Shown: one piece after another, positions 29,288 through 39,319 of the stretch | Position numbering within the stretch: position 1 is the stretch's first letter | Layout: each line of letters opens with the position of its first letter | From: Plectosphaerella cucumerina | Lineage: Eukaryota > Ascomycota > Sordariomycetes > Glomerellales > Plectosphaerellaceae | Reading direction: 5' to 3' | NCBI GenBank assembly: GCA_020746995.1 | Contig: JAGPXD010000004.1 | Location: 1,178,001 to 1,242,000, forward strand | DNA: 64,000 nt | The notes under the pieces: model-generated | Seen by the model: the letters and a program-made list of their open reading frames with translations, nothing else | What the model was told of the DNA's origin: nothing | Database searches by the model: none | Program-made: the position numbers and the translations under genes

Positions 29288-31094
29288 GTTTGGGGGTTGG
29301 TGTCCCGAAGGTTTCCCCTCGAGGTGTCTGCGACGAGGCTTCGCTTCGCCGGCGTGGATTTTGGTCCTATGAATGCTCCGAATAGGCCGTTACTGCCGTC
29401 GCATGGCAAACCCGGGCGGCTGTGGAAAGACCAGTGGTATTCGCAAAGCAGCCCGCCGACGTTTCCGGGGCGGCGCAAGATCTTTCAGTGGAAGCGGCGC
29501 AAGAGGTCGAAAGAGGGGGGATTCGAGACGAGCTGCGGGCCGAGGAATGGGGCGTGTTCCCAAGGAAGGTATGTCAAGCGGAAAGGACTGAAGCGACTTC
29601 TCTGGACGCTCGGTATTGCTGATGTGTAGAATATGCCGACGGTCGGATTGTGCGGACAGAAGTTTGAATGTGGAAGGAACGTTGTCGGAAGAGGAGCCCG
29701 AAGTGTCAGGGTGAGGGCAGGACCCTTTGTGCTACGACCTGTACCTTATGCGAAAGCGGGACTCGTGGGACGCAACGCAACGCAATGTTCCCTGCAAGAC
29801 CGGGTAGCAGGTAGAGACAACAGCGCGCGACGAGCCGAGACGGCGAGACGGGGCCGGACAGGGGGGGGGGAGGCAAGGGCCAGATGTTGTGCCGCTGGTG
29901 CAGTGCAGAATGATGTAGACGAATTGCAGAGCTGGAAAGGAAAGAAAGGGAGGCGAGGCAAGGCGAGGCAACTTGAAGGCGAAGGCCAAGGGCAGGACGT
30001 GGGTTGGGTGGTTGTCTTGTTTGAGATTTTGTTCCTTTGACGAACGGGGAGCCGCCCCGCCTGGTGCGACTCGGGCGGACGAGGTACCTGTGCCGCGGTA
30101 GGGCGGGAGTGCTAAGAGGCCGTACCCGTCGCCCCTCGCAGCCTTTCTTGCCCTTTTACGAGCACCGAGCAAAGAGGGAGCCCAGCGCTGTGGGGGGATG
30201 GATGCTTGCGGCCATTGGATTTCTCGAAGAGGCGGGGGCGGCTGGACCGTCGCCAATGGCATGCGCCAGCCGCCGGGCTTGGGCTGAGGCTTGCGCTGTC
30301 AGGTGCTGTCGCCCCCCCTGGAACTCCACGTCCAGGGGGGGCCGACGCTAACGCTCCACGCCATGTTGCGTCCGTCATTGGCCCGCCACCAAGCCGGGGC
30401 ACTGTAGAGTCCGTGCACAGGGGCTCGGCTTACGCACTTTGGGTTCTTGGACTGGACCTTATGTGCCGACGCTACCAAGTTGTAGGGAATGTTTCTCTGA
30501 ATTCATTCGTCAGCCCGGGAAGGAAACGGCAACCAAGATTCTAGGCGGTGCTGCTAGAAAATCAATCGATGCAAGGCACGGAGCGTGTGCCGGGTCGATT
30601 GTGCTCGGGCAGTCGGGACCGCATGCTCCCGTCGTTTCTGCCCCTGAAAACCCCAGTGCATGTCCACTGGCGCTGCAACGCAACAGCACGCAAGGCTGCA
30701 TGCACCGGACCCGCGCCGCGCCATGCCGGCCCAGAGCTCGGGCCACTCCTCACTGCCCGGCATCAAGGCCACGGCCAGTGTCATTTCATGCCCGACCTCA
30801 CTTCATGCTTACCCATTGACCGTGTCCGAGCACTCGGGCCACACCCGCTCAACGTCATTGTGCCCTGTCCCTCTATCTTCAAGCATCCCGATGCAGGCGC
30901 ATCCCAGCAGCGGTCCTGGCGTTATGGACTGCTGGGGAGATTGAACCTTCTTCGTCCTTGCGCGTCGGATCCCGACTTGGCATCTCACCGAGCGCCTTCA
31001 TAGGGCTGCATCAATGGACTTGATATGTTTCTTATCCAGTCGTTCCGCCCTATATGGGACACAGAAATACCAAAAGTGCAAAAAGTGCAAAAAG
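29288..31094. other. Long intergenic region upstream of the Sel1 gene
   Basis: This is the promoter side of the Sel1 gene and beyond. The first 700 bases are purine-rich on the plus strand, with direct repeats such as AGGCGAGGCA twice near 29951-29970. A strong GC hairpin is listed separately. No coding region is supported. Confidence 0.45.
30311..30342. repeat. GC-rich perfect inverted repeat (12-bp stem)
   Basis: Positions 30311-30322 (GCCCCCCCTGGA) and 30331-30342 (TCCAGGGGGGGC) are perfect reverse complements, separated by an 8-nt loop. It lies about 1 kb upstream of the Sel1 gene start in non-coding DNA. It could fold in DNA or RNA. No T-run follows to suggest a terminator. Confidence 0.7.
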
Positions 31095-31096
31095 TG
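31071..31096. repeat. Short tandem repeat of a 10-mer (GTGCAAAAA type)
   Basis: CAAAAGTG, then GCAAAAAGTG twice, are arranged in tandem. On the minus strand this gives runs of five T directly after the tRNA-like element, which could serve as RNA polymerase III terminators. Confidence 0.6.
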
Positions 31097-31203
31097 TGGC
31101 GCGAGGCTGGTTTGAACCTCCGGGTGCGACAATCAAGTTGGGCGCGAGGACCTCAAAGTGGCCTACAGCTCTCACAAGGCTCTCACCAGCTACACCACTG
31201 CGG
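31095..31203 (-). ncRNA. tRNA-like element (possible tRNA pseudogene or SINE head)
   Basis: On the minus strand, TGGTGTAGCTGG (31186-31197) fits an A box and GGTTCAAACC (31109-31118) fits a B box, about 75 nt apart. Five Ts follow the 3' end. Six bases GTGGTG near the 5' end can pair with CGCCAC at the 3' end. The T-stem is broken and no normal anticodon loop could be drawn. So it is not a clear functional tRNA. It may be a decayed tRNA, an intron-containing one I cannot fold, or a tRNA-derived element. Confidence 0.35.
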
Positions 31204-31925
31204 GTTGGTGGGAGGAATGGCATTCTCGCCTGCTATATGGGCAGGTGGTGCTGCAAGTGCATGTGGCAGCTTCCCGGAAGGTGCCAAGTGAAGTGCATCA
31301 GCTTCGTTCTAGCGGTGGGGCGCGGACGTGAATGATTCCAGCTTATAAACTCCTCTGTTCCCCCCAAGCTCCTCCTGAAGAGATCCCAAGTATTTCGGTC
31401 TCGAGGAGATGCCCTCCGAGTCGTACATTGGCTGGTTTCTTATAGCTAGCTAATTTTATCCGCAGAGCGACGGACCAGAGTGACGGTCCATCTACGCATC
31501 AATCACCCACATATGCCTTTCTGCTTCTGGATATCAGAGGAAATGATGACAACAATAACAAGACACTCATGCCGTCTCTCCGAAAAAAGTGAAGGTTGGC
31601 AGTATCCTACGCCATGTCACTTGGTGCAGAGCTCCAGGCCCCTGGCATACCCATCACGACGAACGCCTGAGTATGATGCGCCAGGCTAGGTCAGCGACCT
31701 GTCCGCAGTCCAAGTTGCAGGAGAGCAGAGGTGCCCTCAGGCAGGAATGACTCTTCAAGGGGACTGCCCGTGGTGGGTAAAGAATCTCTGTTTTATGGAC
31801 TAATGTTGGATGGCATCTAACGTCGATGGGGCGGTAGCTACTCCGGTGTAGGTAGCGCCTCACTTGGGCCATCCTACGTCAATAAACGAACATTCGTCCC
31901 CCGTGCCCTGGACAGATGGTACCTC
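31204..31925. other. Intergenic region, no gene seen
   Basis: It lies downstream of the unknown gene at 31926-33080 and should hold its 3' untranslated region. No other feature is supported. Confidence 0.45.
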
Positions 31926-33080
31926 TTACGAAGAATCACCCGTCGCCGAGTCCTCAAACAAGTCAGGAATCTCCTCTGGATGTTCCTTCCAACGCTTGAG
32001 GATAGCTTTCATCCCTTCAAGGTAAGGGTCATCCTTTGTGAACCATTCTTCCCAATTCTGGGCCGCCTCTACAACCGTCTCGACGCTCTCCTCCCAAGCG
32101 TTGGCGCGAAAGGCATCCGGCCAGCCGTACCGAGTTTGGAGCGCGCGGGCAATAAGCGTTTCACGAATGCTCTGCAGCAAATGCGGCTCATGTCAGCATA
32201 CATTCGATTATGGGTACGAAGAGGGATGCTTGCAATGTCGGCATGGGTAACATATTCGCCCAATAAAGGTACGACTCGCAAGCTCCATAGGTCCCTGATA
32301 TACCGTTTCAAGATAAAAGGGGCGTGGAAGGCTGGCCAGTTTCGATAATGCCACATGCCTCCAGGCTGTTCCTCTCGAAAATCCGGAGGAAGCGTCCGAG
32401 GCTCTTGTTCCGTCATGCGGTGCAGTACACGGATGGCATCTTGCACGAGCAGCAGTCAGCGGCGTTTCTAGCAGCTCTGTGTAGACGAGGCCCTCACTGG
32501 TCTTAGTGTCGAGAATCCACGCCACGCCCTGCCAATCGACCGGGTCTAAGAGTGCCACATCCTCTGGAAACAGAAGGCGATCAGGGGGGAACTCGACCGT
32601 GCTGGGATCTGCCAGCCCCGGATGTGGCTGGCGGCAATCCACACTCATACCGCTGCTGTGTGTGAAGTTGAGGTAGTCGAAGATCCTCCCTTCAGGAAAG
32701 AAGATCTGTCCCCAGTACCCCCCCGTGCCCTTCACTGTATAGGGAAGACGCTCTACCAGCGATATGGCACGCTCGCTCATGCCAAACTCGTCCCGGAAGC
32801 GAGTCCGATCGATGTTGGGGTGTCTTCCCGTGTCCTCTGGTGGAAAGATGACCTCCCTCTCCTTGAAGTGGCGTATTTTGATGAAGATGTGGTAGATCTG
32901 GGTCCAGAGGGCGACAATCTCATCCTCGTTGTACGCCAGGGGAGAATCATCTGGCGGTGCTTCTGTGATGAGAGGTGCTCCTTCGGGGTATGGGCCTCTT
33001 TTGGGGTTGAGCCAGGCTCCGGCGGGGGCCACAGGCTCATCAGGAATGTCACCCACCCCGTCGGAAGGTTGATAAGCCAT
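31926..33080 (-). CDS. Conserved-looking hypothetical protein
   Basis: Minus-strand gene with at least two introns. Exon 1 runs 33080-32498. Intron 1 (32440-32497) has a GTGAGG donor, a GCTGAC branch and a CAAG acceptor, and the frame is kept. Exon 2 starts at 32439. A second intron ends with TGCTGCAG at 32169-32176. Its donor is either GTTACC or GTACCT, both phase 0. The last exon begins SIRETLIARAL and ends ATGDSS. Features are aromatic-rich segments (LWTQIYHIFIKI, WGQIFFPEGRIFDYLNF, MWHYRNWPAFHAPF) and an acidic end. There is no membrane helix or signal. I do not recognise the family. It is divergent from the JmjC-like gene, 491 bases apart. Confidence 0.65.
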
Positions 33081-33571
33081 GGCTTTCAGGGGCGGAGGGT
33101 CTCGACATCCGTGAGATGTTGGAGGTGAAGGTGACAAATTCCCGCCTGGTGTGTTTGCCCAGCCGGGCAACAGCATGAAGCCAAGCCATCATAACCCCGC
33201 TGTGACTGACAAATCACAGAGAGCCTCGGCGAAAGCGTTGAAGCATGTCAACGAAGAAAGGACACCGGGTTTTGTGGTAGAAGACAACCCAGTACTGTGA
33301 AGGGCTTGATTGATTTGAGTGTGAAGTCGTTCATATGACTTCGGTCAAGACCTTCTTATTTGCACGGTGCACCTCAGCAAGCTCGGTACGTACCGACGGG
33401 AGCTAACACACGTGATTACGTCATGCCGCAAAGATGGAGCAAGCGTACAGTGTGTACGCCTGCTCCACAGCCCTACGATGCTTCCCGCTCCCCCTCTGGA
33501 GACGTGGTGTCCTCACTCATGGCGTTTCGGCCTCCACAACACCTTCCCATACGAGTACCAACTCGACTGTG
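33081..33571. promoter_or_regulatory. Divergent promoter, hypothetical protein / JmjC-like gene
   Basis: It contains CACGTGAT at 33409-33416 and TTACGTCATG just after it, resembling E-box and CRE/ATF-type sites. The last 138 bases are also open in the JmjC frame from an ATG at 33434, but the composition there looks like leader. Confidence 0.45.
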
Positions 33572-35959
33572 ATGGACTTGCGGAAAGCTTCTGACCCTGA
33601 TGGCAGAATCTTAGTCCTAGGTGTGCAAAAGTACGGCCTTTTCAGACAATTCCTTCAGACAATTCGCTCCTGCGACAGCGAGACAGAAAGGTACAGACTG
33701 TGTGTTGCCAAACGCGATCAGTTACTCGACAGAACCGACCTACTGAGTATCGAGCGCGAATACTATGCGACCGCCTTTTCGGAATCAACCACATTCCGAG
33801 CACGCAAGGATTCTGACGCCGATTGGCTTTCATTCACTACCACCAGCTCTCGGGAATCATCAAACCAAGCAAGATTCTCCCAAGAGGTGAAGAGAGCAGC
33901 AAAGTTTTGGGGAGAAGCATTGGTTCAGAACTACATCGGCAACGGACAAGGCATCCGGTTTGCCATACAACTCGCCGGAGCGGCAGAGCAACACCCCGAT
34001 TGGGAGAAGCAAGCGCTGCCCCGATTGCAGCAACTGGTTCGAAGGCGCATCCAACTCGGCAGTCATGGGAGGCACACCTTCGTTCACCCAATCGAGACAA
34101 CTGACCTGATCAATGCGAAGGCGTGGGTAGGCGACCGCTCCTACGTGAAGATGAACGACCCGGAGCACACCGAGCTGCCGCTGGAAAGCTTGGCACCAGA
34201 GCAGCTGCCTCAAGGGTACGCCTTTGACAAGTATGGACTGCTCATCCAGGGATCGGTGCAAGTTTCCGACAGCAACATGAGCTTCAAGCTTGAAGTTGAA
34301 AAGGACAGAGCAAAGGAGATAATTGAGTCTCCAGGAGTTGGCGGTATCAGCAACTCCCGCGACGCTTCGACAGATTCTGGAAGCACTTCTGGGGTGGACG
34401 ACCTGAGGGTGGCAAGCGAGGTCTATGGTACTGAGGAAATCGGATTTAGTCCTAAGGAGATCGGATTCGGTTCCGCACATATCACAGCTGGCCTGTCTGG
34501 CACTCTCGGACACATACCCCGCGACACCTTCCTACGGAGGAGCCTTCGAAAGGCAGCGACCAAGCCAACGGACAGCTTTCAGACTGCCGAGGCAGAAGCT
34601 TCACGACCACCATCACGTTGCGCATCAAGAAACGGGAACAACAGAAATCGCCGAGCAGTCACTGCCAAGGCGTCCCCCAAAGCTACGCCCTTGAACACGG
34701 GGCGCCTGAGGACGCTCATAACCAAACTGCCATCGACCGGTCTTTTGATGACGCACAAGACGACGCCCATGATTCCACGCAAGAGACAACGCGCCAACTC
34801 CCTTCCGGTGGACATTTCTCCAAGACACCCGAAAGGCGGTTCGACAACCACCTCTGGCGTCAAAATCGTGCCTGGTCATGGTGATCACGACGGACTTTCC
34901 GTCTGCACCACTGAAGCCGATCAGACATACCTTTCCGAGGTCATTCAGGAGATGCAGGAAAAGTTGACCGAAGCACCAACTAGTCGGGGCTACCATACTG
35001 CCAGGACCCTGCTCCCGATTCTTCTCCGCTGCACGCATCCCAACACGGATGCCAAGAACGGCTCCGTCGACCTGCTAGTTCTTGACGGACATGAAGCCAA
35101 GAATCTGCTGGACTCGAAGACGCCCAGCATCCCCATCGTCTCTGAACGTCAACAACACTTTCAATGGAGAAATCCACAGAGACCTACTGAAGAGTTCTTC
35201 GATTGGATCGAAGATCACGATCGTGTCGTTTCCGTCCAGATCCCTTCTGCCAGCGTCGACAGACGCTCATTCGAACCGAGGACGATACGTCAAGTCCGCG
35301 AGCGCTTTCTTGCCGCACAGAAGACCGACGATCCGTGGAACGTGCTTGATCTCGACAACCCGGTGCCATCCACACTTCCAGACATACTGACAGGATGGAA
35401 CTGTCAGCTTCTCGCCCGAGTGCGCGACATGGTGTTGAATGGACAGAGCGCCGAGAGAACCAAGGCCAGGAGGGACGACTGGGACGAGTGGAGGTCTGTC
35501 GAGCATTGGGCGCTCATGTCCGAGGGAGGACACTGCACTGCCCCACACATGGACAGCCACGGCCTCGCGACATGGATAACGGTCCAGGAGGGCCTCTTCG
35601 GCTTCGTGTACATGTCCCGGCCCACCAGTCAGCAACGGGAAGACTGGATGCGAGACCCCGACGCCTCCGCTCGGGACCAGGAGTGGCGGTTCCTGATCTT
35701 GAAGCCCGGACAGACCATCTTCTTCCCTTCGGGCACGATCCACGGCGTATTCAGGACGCGAAGTTCGGCAACGCTCGCGCTTGGAGGCCATGTCCTCCAG
35801 TGGTCCGGCATCTCGGACTGGATCGACATCATAAGTAAGGAAGTCGAGTTCCCGAATAGTACCAACGAAGACGTGGATGACGCGTGGAAATGGGTTCCAG
35901 TCATTGAGCACCTTGTCCAGATGAGGGTGAACGCGATGAGTGCCAAGTCAGGAGGATGA
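33572..35959 (+). CDS. JmjC-like 2-oxoglutarate/Fe(II) oxygenase
   Basis: This is an intronless frame. The start is placed at the MDLRKASD methionine (795 residues), while an upstream in-frame ATG at 33434 would give 841. The first ~280 residues form a helical region of unknown type. A basic, Ser/Thr-rich, disordered middle follows (about 300-470), with likely nuclear localisation stretches such as PRKRQR. The C-terminal ~330 residues hold a JmjC-type cupin. The H-x-D pair is in APHMDSHG, and the distal histidine in FPSGTIHGVF, preceded by WRFLILKPGQTIFF. These are the three iron ligands of the family. Such proteins hydroxylate or demethylate histones and other proteins. No PHD, JmjN or Tudor domain is seen, so histone targeting is uncertain. 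Confidence 0.8.
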   Translation: MDLRKASDPDGRILVLGVQKYGLFRQFLQTIRSCDSETERYRLCVAKRDQLLDRTDLLSIEREYYATAFSESTTFRARKDSDADWLSFTTTSSRESSNQARFSQEVKRAAKFWGEALVQNYIGNGQGIRFAIQLAGAAEQHPDWEKQALPRLQQLVRRRIQLGSHGRHTFVHPIETTDLINAKAWVGDRSYVKMNDPEHTELPLESLAPEQLPQGYAFDKYGLLIQGSVQVSDSNMSFKLEVEKDRAKEIIESPGVGGISNSRDASTDSGSTSGVDDLRVASEVYGTEEIGFSPKEIGFGSAHITAGLSGTLGHIPRDTFLRRSLRKAATKPTDSFQTAEAEASRPPSRCASRNGNNRNRRAVTAKASPKATPLNTGRLRTLITKLPSTGLLMTHKTTPMIPRKRQRANSLPVDISPRHPKGGSTTTSGVKIVPGHGDHDGLSVCTTEADQTYLSEVIQEMQEKLTEAPTSRGYHTARTLLPILLRCTHPNTDAKNGSVDLLVLDGHEAKNLLDSKTPSIPIVSERQQHFQWRNPQRPTEEFFDWIEDHDRVVSVQIPSASVDRRSFEPRTIRQVRERFLAAQKTDDPWNVLDLDNPVPSTLPDILTGWNCQLLARVRDMVLNGQSAERTKARRDDWDEWRSVEHWALMSEGGHCTAPHMDSHGLATWITVQEGLFGFVYMSRPTSQQREDWMRDPDASARDQEWRFLILKPGQTIFFPSGTIHGVFRTRSSATLALGGHVLQWSGISDWIDIISKEVEFPNSTNEDVDDAWKWVPVIEHLVQMRVNAMSAKSGG

Positions 35960-36917
35960 TTTTGTCAACAAGGGGCGTATCGGCGTTGGGGGCACATCGA
36001 CCCGGACTGGGTCCCATGGGTGACAGAGGGAAGGCTGGGGATGCCATCTCCTTGCACAGTGCAACAAGTCGGACCCCTTTTTCAGACCCTGGCATCTGAG
36101 CGGGGCTTGTCTGGGGTGAAGGGGAGGGAGGGAGTTGTCGCTGTAGGCTGCACTCTTCATGCCAGTCTACCAGCTTGAGCAGCCAGTTCTGTCATCTAGT
36201 CAGAAGCTTGATAAAGATCAGTTCGCCTCCTATCGTATCGTCGCGATGTTGACCTCAGTCGATGTTATCCTCAGACACGGCAGTCTTCGGCCGCATATCC
36301 CTGTCGCTATTTGCCGGTACCTGCAGGGAGTCGCTTGTGATGCGCCGCCGATCCGATCAGCCCCAACGGCAGCCGTTTTCTATGGAAGACGCTTGTGCAA
36401 ACGGACCCAAAAACATCACGAACAGAAACTTCACTGATTGTCTGAATGAAATGAGGCGAGCCAGGAAAGCAAGGCCAACAGAGCTTGAGATGGCAGACCG
36501 TGGCCTGGAGGAGGCGAATGCGACCGATGCTTGGCGTTGACATGTGCTTCAGCCACACTGGAAGCCACACCGTTGCTGGACCTTGTGTTCGAAATAGACT
36601 GCTTCGATGGGAACATACGTATGACGCTACATGCTGCTGGCATCTTCAATAAACCAAAAACATCACAAAATACTTGAATATTGCTCCTCATATGAGATTC
36701 TTGACTGTACTTGGAGAATGGTGTTTGCAGCAGAGTGGACCGTTGGCCAGAGCACCAGCCACAGTGAAAGCCACGTGCAGCCACTGGCGGGATGACCCCA
36801 CCGCCTGCCGAATGCAGAAACAATCTGGTCGTCATTGATCATCGAGTCCATCTGGGGTGCTCTGAACCCCAGACCTCAACAGCATACTGCCCGCTCCAAG
36901 AGTCACAAACCTTCGCA
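35960..36917. other. Intergenic region between JmjC-like gene and CBP4
   Basis: It contains the 3' end of the JmjC-like gene and the CBP4 promoter. Small open frames on both strands show no features. I see nothing else. Confidence 0.45.
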
Positions 36918-37389
36918 ATGGCGCGAGGGAACTGGAGAATCTACACGAAGATGTTCGTGGCGTGAGTATTCACCCTCTATCCCGGCAAGTCGCCACCAGC
37001 GCTGACCCAATCTTCCAACAGGGGATCCGTCTGCGTCATCGGCGGACCGGCATTCACGATGTGGCTGACGCCGACCGAGGAGGAGCTGTTCAAGAAATAC
37101 AACCCAGAGCTGCAGAAGCGGTCGCTGGAGCGGAGAGACCAGACGCAAGCCGAGTTCGACGCCTACGTCAACAAGCTGAAGGAGTACTCAAGGTCCAATA
37201 AGCCCAGTACGTCGCGAACGCCGCTGTCAATTTCGGATGAGGAGCTAACGTCTGCAAGTCTGGTCGGCATGGGAAGAAGAGCTGGCGAAGAAGAAAGACC
37301 TGGAGAAGATCGAGCAGCTGCGCAAGACGGAGGAGATGAAGCTGCAACAGGAGGCGATGCGGCGGGAGGCCGGTATCGTCAGCAAATGA
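36918..37389 (+). CDS. CBP4: Cytochrome bc1 assembly factor Cbp4
   Basis: Three exons (36918-36961, 37022-37206, 37259-37389) encode 119 residues. The sequence begins MARGNWRIYTKMFVA and a membrane segment follows across the join (VCVIGGPAFTMWL). Then comes the family hallmark TPTEEELFKKYNPELQKRSLE, then FDAYVNKLKEYSRSNKPIW. The C-terminus is a charged helix (EEELAKKKDLEKIEQLRK). Cbp4 sits in the inner mitochondrial membrane and, with Cbp3-Cbp6, supports assembly of newly made cytochrome b into complex III. Intron 2 ends with TGCAAG, an AAG acceptor, but the frame and the IWSAWEEE junction support it. Confidence 0.93.
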
Positions 37390-38161
37390 TGGGCCGGCTA
37401 GTCCGGAATAGGGGAGATTGAGGCATCACTTGTATTTGTACAACATTGACGACCCGAGACGACTGAGGCATGGCAGACGTGGACGATCCATCGGGGTGTC
37501 GGTCCCCAGGGAGCCAGGGCTGAGATGGCCAAACTGCCCATGGAACCAAGTGGATAGGAGGGCCACATTGGGCTTGTATCTGTGTATATTGGGACATATA
37601 TCGAATAGCGGCAAGAATTCGGTCTTGAGCAACATATCGTGAAGTCTGGTGCGAAGCCCGTCACCAGCTTGGCCATGATAAGCGTAGAGAAAGCCCTGGG
37701 AACAATGTACCTGAGGAGACCCAGTGGGAACATGATGTATCTCTCATAAAAGCCTCACAGGCCTTGCTTAGCCAGTAGCTGCCGGTTCACTTCTTCAGCT
37801 TTGCCTCTCAGGTTCTGCCATACACCGTGCTTCATACAGTGCGAGAAACTCACCGGTGGACCACCTCGGTGAGCTCACTGGGGTCGGTGAAGACTACCGG
37901 AACTTAGTAATGCCGCAAGCGAAGAGGTCTTGGCCCGCACACAGAAAACCATTCAACCATTCCATCATCCGCCAGCCTTGCGATCACAAACGGACGGTAC
38001 GAACCGAGGTAAGCTGCTGCCCCGACGTGCCGCAATTTCAATCGAGAGTCGCAGGCCGAAATTATCGTCAAATTACCAGCCGTTCACGCGCTGACCCGGG
38101 CCCCGCGCGCAGCTTTTCACGAATTCCGCCGTTTACCCTTTCACTTTGTGGATTTTACACC
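37390..38161. other. Intergenic region between CBP4 and NAC-beta
   Basis: Both genes are on the plus strand, so this holds the CBP4 3' region and the EGD1 promoter. No gene is supported. Confidence 0.45.
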
Positions 38162-38914
38162 ATGGCCGATGTTCAGGAGCGTCTGAGGAAGCTGGGAGCT
38201 GTCGCCCAGACTGGTACGTGAACAAACAGAGCCAAAAAAGCGGTTCCCTCGTCTGGATTACAGCTAACATTCAATTTACAGGGTATGTTTATTCTCTTTT
38301 CCGCCGAGCCCGATTCGATTTCGCAACGATGCCCCCCCTCCTCTTCCCATTCCACGTCGACCCCGACCCGACCCCTCGACCAACCCCCACTACTCCAATC
38401 GTCGACCTCAAGATACCGGAACCGAGACTGACTCTGTCGCAGTGGCAAGGGTGCCCCCAGGAGGAAGGCGAAGCGCGCTCCCGCCCGCTCGCAGGCCGAT
38501 GACAAGAAGCTCCAGGCCTCGCTCAAGAAGCTGAACACTCAGCCCATCCAGGCCATTGAGGAGGTCAACATGTTCAAGTCTGACGGCAACGTTATTCACT
38601 TTGCCGCCCCCAAGGGTTCGTAGCCAGCCCCAGACCTCAACCCCTCCTCCGTCCCCCCACCAGCTGACACCCTCCTCCCCGCAGTGCACGCTGCCGTCCC
38701 CGCCAACACCTTCGCCATCTACGGTAACGGAGAGGACAAGGAGCTTACTGAGCTCGTTCCCGGTATCCTGAACCAGCTTGGCCCCGACTCGCTCGCTTCG
38801 CTCCGCAAGCTCGCCGAGTCTTACCAGAACATGCAGAAGGGCGAGAAGGGCGAGGATGAGGATGATATCCCCGATCTCGTCGAGGGCGAGAACTTCGAGA
38901 GCAAGGTCGAGTAA
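38162..38914 (+). CDS. EGD1: Nascent polypeptide-associated complex subunit beta
   Basis: The NAC-beta sequence is clear: MADVQERLRKLGAVAQTG at the start, then PRRKAKRAPARS (ribosome-binding basic stretch), LNTQPIQAIEEVNMF, VIHFAAPKVHAAVPANTF, and an acidic end DIPDLVEGENFESKVE. It pairs with the alpha subunit (EGD2 at 13 kb). Exons 38443-38615 and 38685-38914 are firm. The first junction is ambiguous. Either one weak-donor intron (GTGAAC, 38218-38442) gives GTGKG and 152 residues, or two strong introns (38214-38281 and 38283-38442) leave a single-base exon at 38282 and give GGKG and 151 residues. Both keep the frame. Confidence 0.93.
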
Positions 38915-39319
38915 ACCGGCTCATTCCACTACACACACAACGCGCGGACTAGGCTGGTCACACGGGACGCAACCAGCACCGACGACGGGGTTTGCGAGCG
39001 ACATGGGTTGCGAGGCGGCAAAAAAGGGAACGGATGACTCACGGTCGACATGAACGGGGTTCTTCTCGTGCTTTCGAGGCAGCGGGCAGCATCGCCCTCC
39101 TCCGGGAGGGGACAAGCGCCACACCTCTTCCTTTTGCGGCTTTTGGCGTCGGTATCCTGCGAGGGACTCCCCTCTGATGTGGCGTATGGCAAAATCTGGG
39201 CCATCTCACAAGATGCGCCGCCCCAAAGCTGATCGGTGTACAAAACGGAATACAAAGGTCAACTAACAACACAACACCACATGAGGTTCCTCCGTGATCG
39301 TCGTGTGCCGGTGCGTCAG
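38915..39319. other. Convergent 3' region, EGD1 / TAD1
   Basis: These 405 bases hold the 3' untranslated regions of two convergent genes. Nothing else is seen. Confidence 0.5.

Noticed and set aside
36840..36900. tRNA-like half (GGGGT...GAACCCC) before CBP4
   Set aside because: Only a short palindrome, CTGGGGTGCTCTGAACCCCAG, is present; no A box or acceptor pairing could be found around it.
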